Origin: an uncultured Prevotellaceae bacterium
Lineage (GTDB): Bacteria; Bacteroidota; Bacteroidia; Bacteroidales; Bacteroidaceae
Assembly (NCBI GenBank): GCA_937893145.1
Contig: CALBJW010000184.1
Location: 1-27,162, forward strand
Direction of reading: 5' to 3'
Length of the DNA stretch: 27,162 bases
The position numbers and the translations under genes were made by a program. Position 1 is the first letter of the stretch, and each line of letters begins with the position of its first letter. Positions 7,099-14,163 of the stretch are shown here, one piece after another. The notes under the pieces are model-generated. The model was not told the DNA's origin. It did not search any database and saw nothing but the letters and a program-made list of their open reading frames with translations.

Positions 7099-7826
7099 AA
7101 TTCTTTTACTATTTCAAGACGTTCTTCAAGAGGAAGAGCACAATCTATCCAATGAATAGGAATGCTACGTCGTTCTTCCATGCCACGGAACCAAGTCATC
7201 TGTCGCTTAGCAAACTGATGTATTGCTATCTCAAGAAGAGAAACCATATCCTCGTATGTTAGTTCACCAATGATATACTGGGTAACAAACTTGTATTCAA
7301 GTCCATAACGAAGAAGGCGTTCAACAGGTACACCATTATCTATGAGACCACGAATTTCATCAACCATGCCCTCATCAAGTCGAGCACGAAGTCTTCTTGA
7401 AATCTTTTCTCTTCGTAAATCTCTGTCAATCTTCAATCCGATATTAAGACTATCAAAAGGAGGCAACTGACGACCATCAAATTCATATCCTTTGATGACA
7501 CTCTCAATATAAAGACCAGTGCCACCACAAAGTATAGGAGTCTTGCTGCGAGCAACGACATCATCATAGGCATTACAGAAATCGCGTTGGAATTCATACA
7601 CATTATATCTATCGCCAGCATTGGCAATATCTATAAGATGATAAGGCACTTGCTGACCATCAATGTTGTAGTCACACAAGTCCTTGCCTGTACCAATGTC
7701 CATACCACGATATACTTGTCGGCTATCTGCACTCAGGATTTCTCCATCGAGCTGCAATGCCAAGTGGGCAGCAAAAGTCGTTTTGCCACAAGCAGTAGGT
7801 CCTAATATTGTGAGTAGTTGCTTCAA
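7071..7826 (-). CDS. miaA: Short MiaA-type tRNA dimethylallyltransferase
   Basis: 251 residues; usual MiaA is about 300. MiaA adds a dimethylallyl group to N6 of A37 in tRNAs reading UNN codons. Seen here: the P-loop GPTACGKT (9-16), LSADSRQVYRGMDIGTGK (31-48), PILCGGTGLYI (97-107) and the C-terminal FAKRQMTWFRG (205-215). Between residues about 113 and 130, where E. coli MiaA has a helical insertion region of some 75 residues including the NDxQR segment, only about 10 are present. The reading frame is intact, so this is a compact variant, not a frameshift. The usual GYR/K motif is replaced by GLEY (175-178). Some Bacteroides carry two MiaA paralogues, so this may be the second, and a full-length copy may exist elsewhere. 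Downstream of pfkA by 57 nt. Confidence 0.82.
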   Translation of the reverse strand: MKQLLTILGPTACGKTTFAAHLALQLDGEILSADSRQVYRGMDIGTGKDLCDYNIDGQQVPYHLIDIANAGDRYNVYEFQRDFCNAYDDVVARSKTPILCGGTGLYIESVIKGYEFDGRQLPPFDSLNIGLKIDRDLRREKISRRLRARLDEGMVDEIRGLIDNGVPVERLLRYGLEYKFVTQYIIGELTYEDMVSLLEIAIHQFAKRQMTWFRGMEERRSIPIHWIDCALPLEERLEIVKELWQKKLAGA

Positions 7827-7857
7827 GACTAAAAGAGAGTTATATTTATATAAAATG

Positions 7858-7880
7858 TGTCTGACTATATTTTGCAGACA
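7858..7880 (-). other. Small hairpin between pfkA and miaA
   Basis: TGTCTG (7858-7863) and CAGACA (7875-7880) form a 6-bp inverted repeat with an 11-nt loop, only 3 nt after the pfkA stop codon. On the minus strand it is followed by an AT-rich stretch but not a clean T-run. It could be a weak terminator or an RNA stability element within the operon. Confidence 0.3.
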
Positions 7881-7883
7881 ACA

Positions 7884-8861
7884 TTAAATAGACAATTCAT
7901 CGAGCACACGAATAAGTCCCTTGTTCAATGCCTTATCAGAACGGATAGCATCTGTGAAAGGAACATATACAACTTGATCATTGCGAACACCAACCATGAC
8001 ATTACGCTGACCATCAAGTATTGCATCAATAGCACCTGCACCAAGACGGCTTGCGAGGATACGGTCACGAGCTGATGGTGAACCACCACGCTGCAAGTGT
8101 CCGAGAATACTTACTCGTACATCATACTGAGGATATTCCTTCTTTACACGGTCAGCATAGAACATAGCACCGCACTTAGGGCTCTCGCTCACAATGACAA
8201 TACTTGAGTTCTTGCTCTTACGAATACCACGACCAATAAAGTGTTCCAACTGGTCAGCATCTGTTGAGTCTTCTGGAATGATAGCTGCTTCCGCACCACT
8301 TGCAATAGCACTATTCTGTGCAAGGAAGCCTGCATCACGGCCCATAACTTCAACAAAGAAGATACGTTCGTGTGAATTTGCGGTATCACGAATCTTATCC
8401 ACACAGTCCATGATGGTATTGAGAGTTGTATCATAACCGATAGTGAGGTCTGTGCCATAAAGGTCATTGTCAATAGTACCAGGCAAACCTATGCAAGGAA
8501 CATCAAACTCTTGTGCAAAGATACGAGCACCAGTGAGCGAACCATTGCCACCAATCACCACAAGTGCATCAATGCCTTCTTTAATCATTGTCTCGTGTGC
8601 CTTCTGTCTGCCTTCAGGAGTTGTGAACTCCTTTGAACGAGCACTCTTAAGAATTGTACCACCACGAGCAATGATATTACTTACACTTTCAGTAGTAAAC
8701 TCTTTGATTTCATCATTAATCAAACCGTCATATCCACGATAGATTCCTTTTACAGTGAAACCTTTACAAAGAGCAGAACGTGTGACTGCACGTATTGCTG
8801 CATTCATACCAGGAGAGTCACCTCCCGATGTGAGAATACCGATACAATTAATTTTTGACAT
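7884..8861 (-). CDS. pfkA: 6-phosphofructokinase
   Basis: 325 residues, standard for bacterial PfkA. It phosphorylates fructose 6-phosphate to the 1,6-bisphosphate in cytoplasmic glycolysis. Visible: the nucleotide loop GILTSGGDSPGMNAAIR (8-24), GGNGS (104-108), the catalytic PGTIDND (127-133, base Asp131) and MGRDAGFLA (173-181), with LGHLQRGGSPSARDR near the C-terminus. Gly at the two positions that separate ATP-dependent from pyrophosphate-dependent enzymes (GGNGS and PGTID) favours ATP. The Asp of the usual GGDGS, which helps hold Mg, is Asn here. Lies 36 nt after nhaD with a Shine-Dalgarno-like GAAAGGAAAC upstream, so probably in the same transcript. Allosteric behaviour cannot be read. 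Confidence 0.95.
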   Translation of the reverse strand: MSKINCIGILTSGGDSPGMNAAIRAVTRSALCKGFTVKGIYRGYDGLINDEIKEFTTESVSNIIARGGTILKSARSKEFTTPEGRQKAHETMIKEGIDALVVIGGNGSLTGARIFAQEFDVPCIGLPGTIDNDLYGTDLTIGYDTTLNTIMDCVDKIRDTANSHERIFFVEVMGRDAGFLAQNSAIASGAEAAIIPEDSTDADQLEHFIGRGIRKSKNSSIVIVSESPKCGAMFYADRVKKEYPQYDVRVSILGHLQRGGSPSARDRILASRLGAGAIDAILDGQRNVMVGVRNDQVVYVPFTDAIRSDKALNKGLIRVLDELSI

Positions 8862-8897
8862 AACTTGTTTCCTTTCTTTTTTATGTGTCTGTGTTGA

Positions 8898-10283
8898 TTA
8901 TATGTGTGTAAGGGAGAATACTATAAGACCTGCAATCCAAGCAAGGAGTACTCTCCAGAAATAATTCTTGAAATACCATGCTATGTGCATCTTTGCCACC
9001 TGAAGCACAGCTTGTCCTGCCAATGTTCCAATGAAAAGCAATGCTCCACCCATCGAACAGCAATAGGAAAGCATCTGCCAATAAGCACCATCCCTAACAA
9101 ATTCAGAGGTAGAGTCTGCCGCTGTGTCAAGTGGGAACATATTAAGGCCCATCAACATGATTGGCACATTATCAATGACACATGAAAGTGCACCTGTAGC
9201 AAGTCCATATACATATACATTATTTATATTAGCTTCGAGCCATTCACCTACAAAAGACAAAGCACCGCATTCCGACAACACACCCACTCCAAGACAAACG
9301 CCAAGGAAATAAAGAATGATTCGCATACCAATAAATTCGGTATTGCGGAAGTAATGTCTCTGTACGAAAACGGAAATGAGGTTGCGTCTCATATTGAACA
9401 ATCCCTCAACGAGCCAAATCAATGACATCACACAAAGGGCTCCAAGGAAAGGAGGCAACTTGGTAAGATAATGGAATGTTGGAATAAACCACAAACCTAC
9501 AATACCAAGAGTGAGCATGATAAACTTCTGCCATGACGAGAGTATCGAATTGTCTCCATCAAAACGGTCAATCATTGATACCACTTCCACCCTACCCTTC
9601 AACTTGGTAGATATAAGAAGGTTGAACACTACAAGACTGGTTATACATGCTGGGAACACACCTTTGAAGAATTCTGTTGGGGTAACAACACCACGAGTCC
9701 AAAGAGAAACGGATGTCATGTCACCAATAACAGAACATGCACCGCCAAGACTTGCTGCAACAAGAATGGTGCAAGCGTATATTATCTTCTGCGACTGAGA
9801 ACGAACAATTCGGCCTACAATACCCATCATAAGGATAACTGTTGTCAAGTTATCCACATTGAACGAAATCAAGAACGCAAGAACAGACAAAATCCACAGG
9901 AAGCGACGACTATTTCGCATTCTCAACCAAATCACGAGCGAATCAAACACACCATTGTTGTTCATGACTTCAACAGTGGTATTTGTAGCAATAAGGAAGA
10001 GGATTACCTGACAAGCTTCCGTTATATAACGCACAATGACATTATTTGCAACAAACTCCTTGACATAATCAGTATTTGATGCTTCTCCTGCCAAGAAAGA
10101 AGAATACTCGTCTGGATGCATGAGTTGTATATAGTCACTTGCTTGAAGCATATATAACACCCACACAATCACACCACAAAACATAGCAACTGCCGCACGA
10201 TTGAGATGAGTAAACTGTTCTGTACTCATCAAAGCATATCCCAAAAGCAGTACTGCTACTATTACAAGAGTCATGAAGAGCAT
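8898..10283 (-). CDS. nhaD: NhaD-type sodium/proton antiporter
   Basis: 461 residues, strongly hydrophobic throughout, with about 11-12 membrane segments. It belongs to the ArsB/NhaD ion-transporter superfamily. Diagnostic segments are FNVDNLTTVILMMGIVGRIV (around 135-160), the re-entrant-like ASLGGACSVIGDMTSVSLWT and, in the second half, SCVIDNVPIMLMGLNMFP. The charged Asp residues in DNLTT and DNVPI are typical of the ion site. It should export sodium (or lithium) in exchange for protons at the inner membrane. Two starts are possible: Met1 (10283) and Met4 (10274); neither has a clear Shine-Dalgarno. It begins 32 nt after the tRNA-Gly gene with no promoter visible between, suggesting a shared transcript. 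Confidence 0.9.
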   Translation of the reverse strand: MLFMTLVIVAVLLLGYALMSTEQFTHLNRAAVAMFCGVIVWVLYMLQASDYIQLMHPDEYSSFLAGEASNTDYVKEFVANNVIVRYITEACQVILFLIATNTTVEVMNNNGVFDSLVIWLRMRNSRRFLWILSVLAFLISFNVDNLTTVILMMGIVGRIVRSQSQKIIYACTILVAASLGGACSVIGDMTSVSLWTRGVVTPTEFFKGVFPACITSLVVFNLLISTKLKGRVEVVSMIDRFDGDNSILSSWQKFIMLTLGIVGLWFIPTFHYLTKLPPFLGALCVMSLIWLVEGLFNMRRNLISVFVQRHYFRNTEFIGMRIILYFLGVCLGVGVLSECGALSFVGEWLEANINNVYVYGLATGALSCVIDNVPIMLMGLNMFPLDTAADSTSEFVRDGAYWQMLSYCCSMGGALLFIGTLAGQAVLQVAKMHIAWYFKNYFWRVLLAWIAGLIVFSLTHI

Positions 10284-10315
10284 ACGGGTCTATATTTAAT
10301 TGTTACTGATGATTG

Positions 10316-10388
10316 AGCGATAGACGGGACTCGAACCCGCGACCCTCGGCTTGGGAAGCCAATGCTCTACCAACTGAGCCACTATCGC
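10316..10388 (-). tRNA. tRNA-Gly (anticodon CCC)
   Basis: 73 nt with a full cloverleaf on the minus strand. Acceptor arms GCGATAG and CTATCGC pair fully. The D-arm contains GGCTCAGTTGGTAGAGC, the anticodon stem TTGGC/GCCGA encloses the loop TTCCCAA, giving anticodon CCC (reads GGG), and the T-arm is GCGGGTTCGAGTCCCGT. The discriminator base is U, normal for bacterial tRNA-Gly. The CCA tail is not encoded (CAA follows). It lies 32 nt upstream of nhaD on the same strand. Confidence 0.95.
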
Positions 10389-10418
10389 AAGTTGAGAAAA
10401 ACATTTATTTGAACGATG

Positions 10419-10566
10419 TTGAAAGTCCTATATATTTAGGTACCTTTAACATTGCAAAATTACTAAATTTTATTGATGTAAGCACAAAGAAACATAAAAA
10501 AAATGGCACAACATTCAAATTCTTAACTATTACACCTCATGTGTTAAGTAAAATTTCTTAACTTTG
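10419..10566 (+). promoter_or_regulatory. Candidate promoters of recF
   Basis: Two candidates lie in the 182-nt gap between the tRNA and recF. TTG (10419-10421), a 19-nt spacer and TACCTTTA (10441-10448, one mismatch) would give a leader of about 115 nt. TAACTTTG (10559-10566) is a perfect -7 match but has no clear -33 element; its start point would fall at or near the recF ATG (10571), giving a leaderless message. I cannot choose between them. Confidence 0.35.
10455..10488 (-). promoter_or_regulatory. Promoter of the tRNA-Gly / nhaD unit
   Basis: On the minus strand TTTG (10488-10485), a 22-nt spacer and TAATTTTG (10462-10455) match the Bacteroidetes promoter pattern. The start would be near 10449, about 60 nt before the mature tRNA 5' end. 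It is the only good leftward promoter seen upstream of the tRNA and nhaD. Confidence 0.55.
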
Positions 10567-10570
10567 CACT

Positions 10571-11680
10571 ATGATTTTGAAACAACTGAACATATTAAAC
10601 TACCGAAATATTGCACAAGCAGAACTGAACCTTTCGCCTAAATTCAACTGTTTCGTTGGAAGCAATGGCGAGGGAAAGACAAATGTTCTCGATGCCATCT
10701 ATTTCCTTTCTTTCACAAAAAGCACAGCCAACAACATCGACTCCAACAATATTCGTCACGGAGAGGAGATGATGATGGTGCAAGGCATCTATGACCTTAA
10801 TGGTACGGAAGAGGAAATCAGTATGGGACTGAAGATGAAGCAGAAGAAGCATGTGAAGCGCAACAAGAAGGACTACAAGAAGATGTCTGAGCATATCGGT
10901 CTTCTTCCTCTTATTCTTGTTTCGCCAAACGACAGCGAACTAATCATCGGAGGTAGTGAGGAACGCAGGCGTTTCATGGATATGGTCATCTCTCAGTACA
11001 ATCCCGATTATATGTCTTGCCTATCAGCATACAACAAGGCTGTTCAGCAACGAAATGCAATGCTTAAGGCTGAAGAAGAGCCAAACATTGACATCATGAT
11101 TGCATACGAAGAGATGATGGCGATGTACGGAGAGAGGATTTATGCTGAAAGAAGCAAATTTGTAGAGGAACTCATCCCTATCTTCCAAGAGTTCTATACA
11201 AAGATTTCTGGCGGTAACGAACGTGTAGGACTCAACTACACAAGTCATTGTCAACGAGGTCCTCTGCTCGAAGTGATACAAAGGGACAGAATGAAGGACC
11301 GTGCTATTGGATACTCTCTGCATGGCACTCACAAGGACGACCTTGAAATGACACTTGATGGTTTCCCAATCAAACGCGAAGGTTCGCAAGGTCAAAACAA
11401 GACTTACCTCATTTCATTGAAACTTTCACAGTTCAACTTCCTCAAGAACACTGGAAGCAAAACTACACCTTTATTATTATTAGACGACATATTCGACAAA
11501 CTCGATGCTAATCGTGTAGAACAAATTGTGCAGGTAGTGAGCAATCCTTCTTTCGGACAGATATTCATCACGGATACAAACCGCGAGAACATGGACAAGA
11601 TTCTTGAGCGTTCAGACAATAACTATAAGATTTTCAAAGTAAAAGGTGGCGTATGCGAAGAAGTAAAGCAGAACAGGTAG
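10571..11680 (+). CDS. recF: DNA replication and repair protein RecF
   Basis: 369 residues, usual length. RecF is an SMC-like ATPase that, with RecO and RecR, helps load RecA at single-strand gaps. Seen: the N-terminal ILKQLNILNYRNIAQAEL, Walker A GSNGEGKTN (30-38), an ABC-type signature region around QGQNKTYLISLKLSQFNFL, and Walker B LLLLDDIFDKLD (301-312). The middle (about 80-270) is the lever/coiled-coil-like region. In many bacteria recF sits beside dnaA/dnaN; here it stands with a DUF721/DciA gene, which overlaps its last 28 nt. recR is also in this window, some 7 kb away on the other strand. Confidence 0.95.
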   Translation: MILKQLNILNYRNIAQAELNLSPKFNCFVGSNGEGKTNVLDAIYFLSFTKSTANNIDSNNIRHGEEMMMVQGIYDLNGTEEEISMGLKMKQKKHVKRNKKDYKKMSEHIGLLPLILVSPNDSELIIGGSEERRRFMDMVISQYNPDYMSCLSAYNKAVQQRNAMLKAEEEPNIDIMIAYEEMMAMYGERIYAERSKFVEELIPIFQEFYTKISGGNERVGLNYTSHCQRGPLLEVIQRDRMKDRAIGYSLHGTHKDDLEMTLDGFPIKREGSQGQNKTYLISLKLSQFNFLKNTGSKTTPLLLLDDIFDKLDANRVEQIVQVVSNPSFGQIFITDTNRENMDKILERSDNNYKIFKVKGGVCEEVKQNR

Positions 11681-11943
11681 GCAATATAGTTCGTTTGTTC
11701 ATGAGGCAAGAAGGACTCGAGGCACCCTACAACGAATATAGACTGATGAAGGCGTGGGAGGAAGTTCTTGGAGAAGGCATCGCTCGTTTTACAGGAGAGA
11801 AGTTTATAAAAAACCAAACGCTTTACGTTAAGATTCAGTCTTCTGTTGTCAAGAACGAACTATATATGGGAAGGGCTAACATCATCAAACTTCTTAATGA
11901 TTATGTTGGTTCGCAAGTTATAACAGATATAAGGTTTTATTAA
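11653..11943 (+). CDS. DUF721 / DciA-like protein
   Basis: 96 residues. The sequence (LMKAWEEVLGEGIARFTGE, then TLYVKIQSSVVKNELYMGRA and IKLLNDYVGSQVITDIRF) matches the DUF721 domain, a KH-like fold shared with DciA. DciA is the ancestral partner that loads or assists the replicative helicase DnaB in bacteria without DnaC. Short, single-domain versions are usual in Bacteroidetes. It overlaps recF by 28 nt in another frame, so the two are translated together, linking repair and replication functions. Start Met is followed by a basic stretch; no better start seen. A terminator follows directly. Confidence 0.85.
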   Translation: MRRSKAEQVGNIVRLFMRQEGLEAPYNEYRLMKAWEEVLGEGIARFTGEKFIKNQTLYVKIQSSVVKNELYMGRANIIKLLNDYVGSQVITDIRFY

Positions 11944-11949
11944 AACAAT

Positions 11950-11977
11950 AATCCCCACTCCTTTCGAGCGGGGATTT
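11950..11977. terminator. Bidirectional terminator between DciA-like and CNNM genes
   Basis: AATCCCC-A-CTC (11950-11960) pairs with GAG-C-GGGGATT (11966-11976), giving a 10-bp GC-rich stem with one mismatch and a 5-nt loop. It lies in the 37-nt gap between two converging stop codons. T-rich sequence follows on the plus strand (TTTCTGTTATTT) and on the minus strand (ATTATTGTTTTAA), so it can serve both genes. Confidence 0.8.
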
Positions 11978-11980
11978 CTG

Positions 11981-13042
11981 TTATTTATGCTGTTGCTTTT
12001 TCATCTGTTTCCATTGTGCCTTAGCAAGTTCCTGCATATCCACAACCTCATCTTTCTCATCGACAATCTCAAAACCAAGCATCGTCTCAATCACATCCTC
12101 AAGAGTTACAATACCTCTGAATGTGCCATATTCATCAATGATAATTGAGATATGCTCTTTCTTCTCAAGAAGTTTCTCCCAAATGTCGCTGACATCTTCA
12201 TCTTCCGAGAAGGAAAGGATTGGACGAGCAAGGTCACCAAGTTTCAAATCAAACTTATCTTCTGCAAGACTCTCAAGGATATCCTGGCGAAGTACATAAC
12301 CCGTGATGTAGTCGTCTTCCTCATCTTTATATACAGGAATACGTGAGTGGTTCTTATATTCTTCGTCGTTGTAAAATTCGCGAAGCGTCATCTCTTCTTC
12401 TGCCATTGTAACAACGACACTTGGTGTCATTATCTCATGAGCTGTCACACTATCGAGTTTGAGCAAGTGCTGAATCATTCTGTTCTCTTTCTTCTCAAGA
12501 ACACCTTCTTCTGCTCCTACACTCACCATTGCCGACACTTCTTCACGCGACACACTAACCTGCTGACCTTTAGACAAAGAATGAGTGAAATGTTCGAGCA
12601 AGAGTACAATAGGATAAGTGATTACCTCAAGCACACGAACTACCTTTGATGCAGGAACAGCAAGTTTGCGCCAATGTGTAGAACCAAGTGTCTTTGGGAA
12701 AATCTCAGAGAACACAAGGATGAGGAATGTGAACACACCCGACACAATACCTACAAAAGTTGATGCAAAAGCATGGTTGAACTGTTCCTGAGCATACATA
12801 GCTGCCTGAGAACCAACCAATGATGCACCTACGGTGTTTGCAATAGTATTGACAACAAGAATCGCCGAAATAGGACGGTCGATGTTTGTTTTGTAGCGTT
12901 TCAACAACTGCCAACCCTTCGCACCACTATCTTCTAATGTCTGAACGAACGATAAAGGTGTGGACAACATCGTCGCTTCCAGCACAGAACAAAGCGCTGA
13001 AACAACGAGTGCCAAAACCATGTAAAGAATAAGTAACCCCAC
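11981..13042 (-). CDS. CNNM/CorC-type transporter with CBS pair
   Basis: 353 residues. Residues 1-165 are the CNNM (DUF21) membrane domain with about three to four membrane segments, containing ISAILVVNTIANTVGASLVG (58-77) and FSEIFPKTLG (111-120). Residues about 205-325 are a pair of CBS domains (MTPSVVVTM and DEYGTFRGIVTLEDVIETML), which bind nucleotides in relatives. The usual C-terminal CorC/HlyC domain is absent; a charged tail of about 28 residues ends the protein. CNNM proteins export or sense magnesium or related divalent ions; old annotations as haemolysin are misleading. It is 33 nt downstream of hisB and may be carried on the same transcript, with no obvious functional link to histidine. 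Confidence 0.88.
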   Translation of the reverse strand: MGLLILYMVLALVVSALCSVLEATMLSTPLSFVQTLEDSGAKGWQLLKRYKTNIDRPISAILVVNTIANTVGASLVGSQAAMYAQEQFNHAFASTFVGIVSGVFTFLILVFSEIFPKTLGSTHWRKLAVPASKVVRVLEVITYPIVLLLEHFTHSLSKGQQVSVSREEVSAMVSVGAEEGVLEKKENRMIQHLLKLDSVTAHEIMTPSVVVTMAEEEMTLREFYNDEEYKNHSRIPVYKDEEDDYITGYVLRQDILESLAEDKFDLKLGDLARPILSFSEDEDVSDIWEKLLEKKEHISIIIDEYGTFRGIVTLEDVIETMLGFEIVDEKDEVVDMQELAKAQWKQMKKQQHK

Positions 13043-13075
13043 GGTTAAATGTTATTTTAATTTATTTTATTTGAA

Positions 13076-14143
13076 TTATAATACGCCTTTGCTTGATGGC
13101 AACTGGAACTTGTAGATATCACGTTTCACAGCCATCTTGATGCTTCGTGCCAATGCCTTGAAGATTCCTTCAATCTTGTGATGTTCATTCTCGCCCTCTG
13201 CCTTGATGTTAAGGTTCATACGAGCGGCATCGCTGAAGCTCTTGAAGAAATGAAGGAACATCTCTGTTGGCATATCTCCAACCATTTCTCTATGGAACTC
13301 AGCATCCCATACAAGCCAAGCACGGCCACCGAAATCGAGTGCCACCTGACACAAGCAGTCGTCCATAGGCAATGTGTAGCCATAACGCTCTATGCCTCGC
13401 TTATCTCCAAGTGCCTTATTGATGCACTCACCAAGCGCAATACCTGTATCTTCGATAGTATGGTGCTCATCAACATTGAGGTCTCCATTCACATGAATGT
13501 AAAGGTCAATGCTTCCATGCTTACCAATCTGCTCAAGCATGTGGTCAAAGAATCCGAGACCTGTATTGATGTCACACTTACCTGTACCATCGAGGTTGAG
13601 GCGAATGTCGATATCTGTTTCCTTTGTTGTGCGACGAACACTTGCTGTTCTTTCGCCAGCAAAAAGAATCTCTGTTATCTCATCCCACGACTGAACATTA
13701 TCTCCAAGTATAAGATATTTGCATCCAAGATTGATAGCCAACTGCTTATCTGTCTGACGATCACCAATGACATACGAGTTTGCAAGGTCATAATCTCCAG
13801 TCATGTACTTGCCCATCATTCCTGTTCCTGGCTTGCGTGTAGGGAGATTATCTTCTGGAAAACTGCGGTCGATAAGCATGTCATCAAATTCAACACCCTC
13901 ACTCTTCAATGTGTTGAGCATGAGGTTATGAGTAGGCCAGAAGTCTTCTTCAGGATAACTATCAGTTCCAAGACCATCTTGATTGCTGACCATGACAAAT
14001 TCAAAGTCGAGCTTTGTGCGGATGAAATTCAAGTTGCGTATAACGCCAGGAACAAACTGAAACTTATCAAATGAGTCAATCTGCTCGTCGTCTGGTTCAA
14101 CGAGAATAGTTCCATCACGGTCTATGAATAGAGCTTGTTTCAT
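13076..14143 (-). CDS. hisB: Bifunctional histidinol-phosphatase / imidazoleglycerol-phosphate dehydratase
   Basis: 355 residues, a fusion as in enterobacteria. Residues 1-160 are a HAD phosphatase: DRDGT (8-12) with nucleophile Asp8 and acid Asp10, VSNQDG (52-57), Lys104 in RKPGTGM and GD at 127-128. Residues about 165-355 are the dehydratase with the two manganese-binding motifs HHTIED (227-232) and EHHKIE (320-325). It performs two separated steps of histidine synthesis. In E. coli HisB the HAD half has a Cys/His/Cys/Cys zinc loop before RKP; here those places are Asp92, Ser94, Leu100 and Thr102, so the zinc is absent. I recall the same in Bacteroides HisB. It follows hisC by 20 nt. Confidence 0.95.
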   Translation of the reverse strand: MKQALFIDRDGTILVEPDDEQIDSFDKFQFVPGVIRNLNFIRTKLDFEFVMVSNQDGLGTDSYPEEDFWPTHNLMLNTLKSEGVEFDDMLIDRSFPEDNLPTRKPGTGMMGKYMTGDYDLANSYVIGDRQTDKQLAINLGCKYLILGDNVQSWDEITEILFAGERTASVRRTTKETDIDIRLNLDGTGKCDINTGLGFFDHMLEQIGKHGSIDLYIHVNGDLNVDEHHTIEDTGIALGECINKALGDKRGIERYGYTLPMDDCLCQVALDFGGRAWLVWDAEFHREMVGDMPTEMFLHFFKSFSDAARMNLNIKAEGENEHHKIEGIFKALARSIKMAVKRDIYKFQLPSSKGVL

Positions 14144-14163
14144 GTATATTGTTTTCTTTTCAA

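Noticed and set aside
10313..10561. 82-residue plus-strand ORF starting MSDRRDSNPRPSAWEANALP
   Set aside because: Its first part is the antisense translation of the tRNA-Gly gene, a well-known false protein in databases; the rest is AT-rich promoter region.
13178..14074. 298-residue plus-strand ORF opposite hisB
   Set aside because: Long only because of codon bias in the hisB strand; it is Cys/Ile/His-rich without family motifs, while hisB on the other strand is fully conserved.
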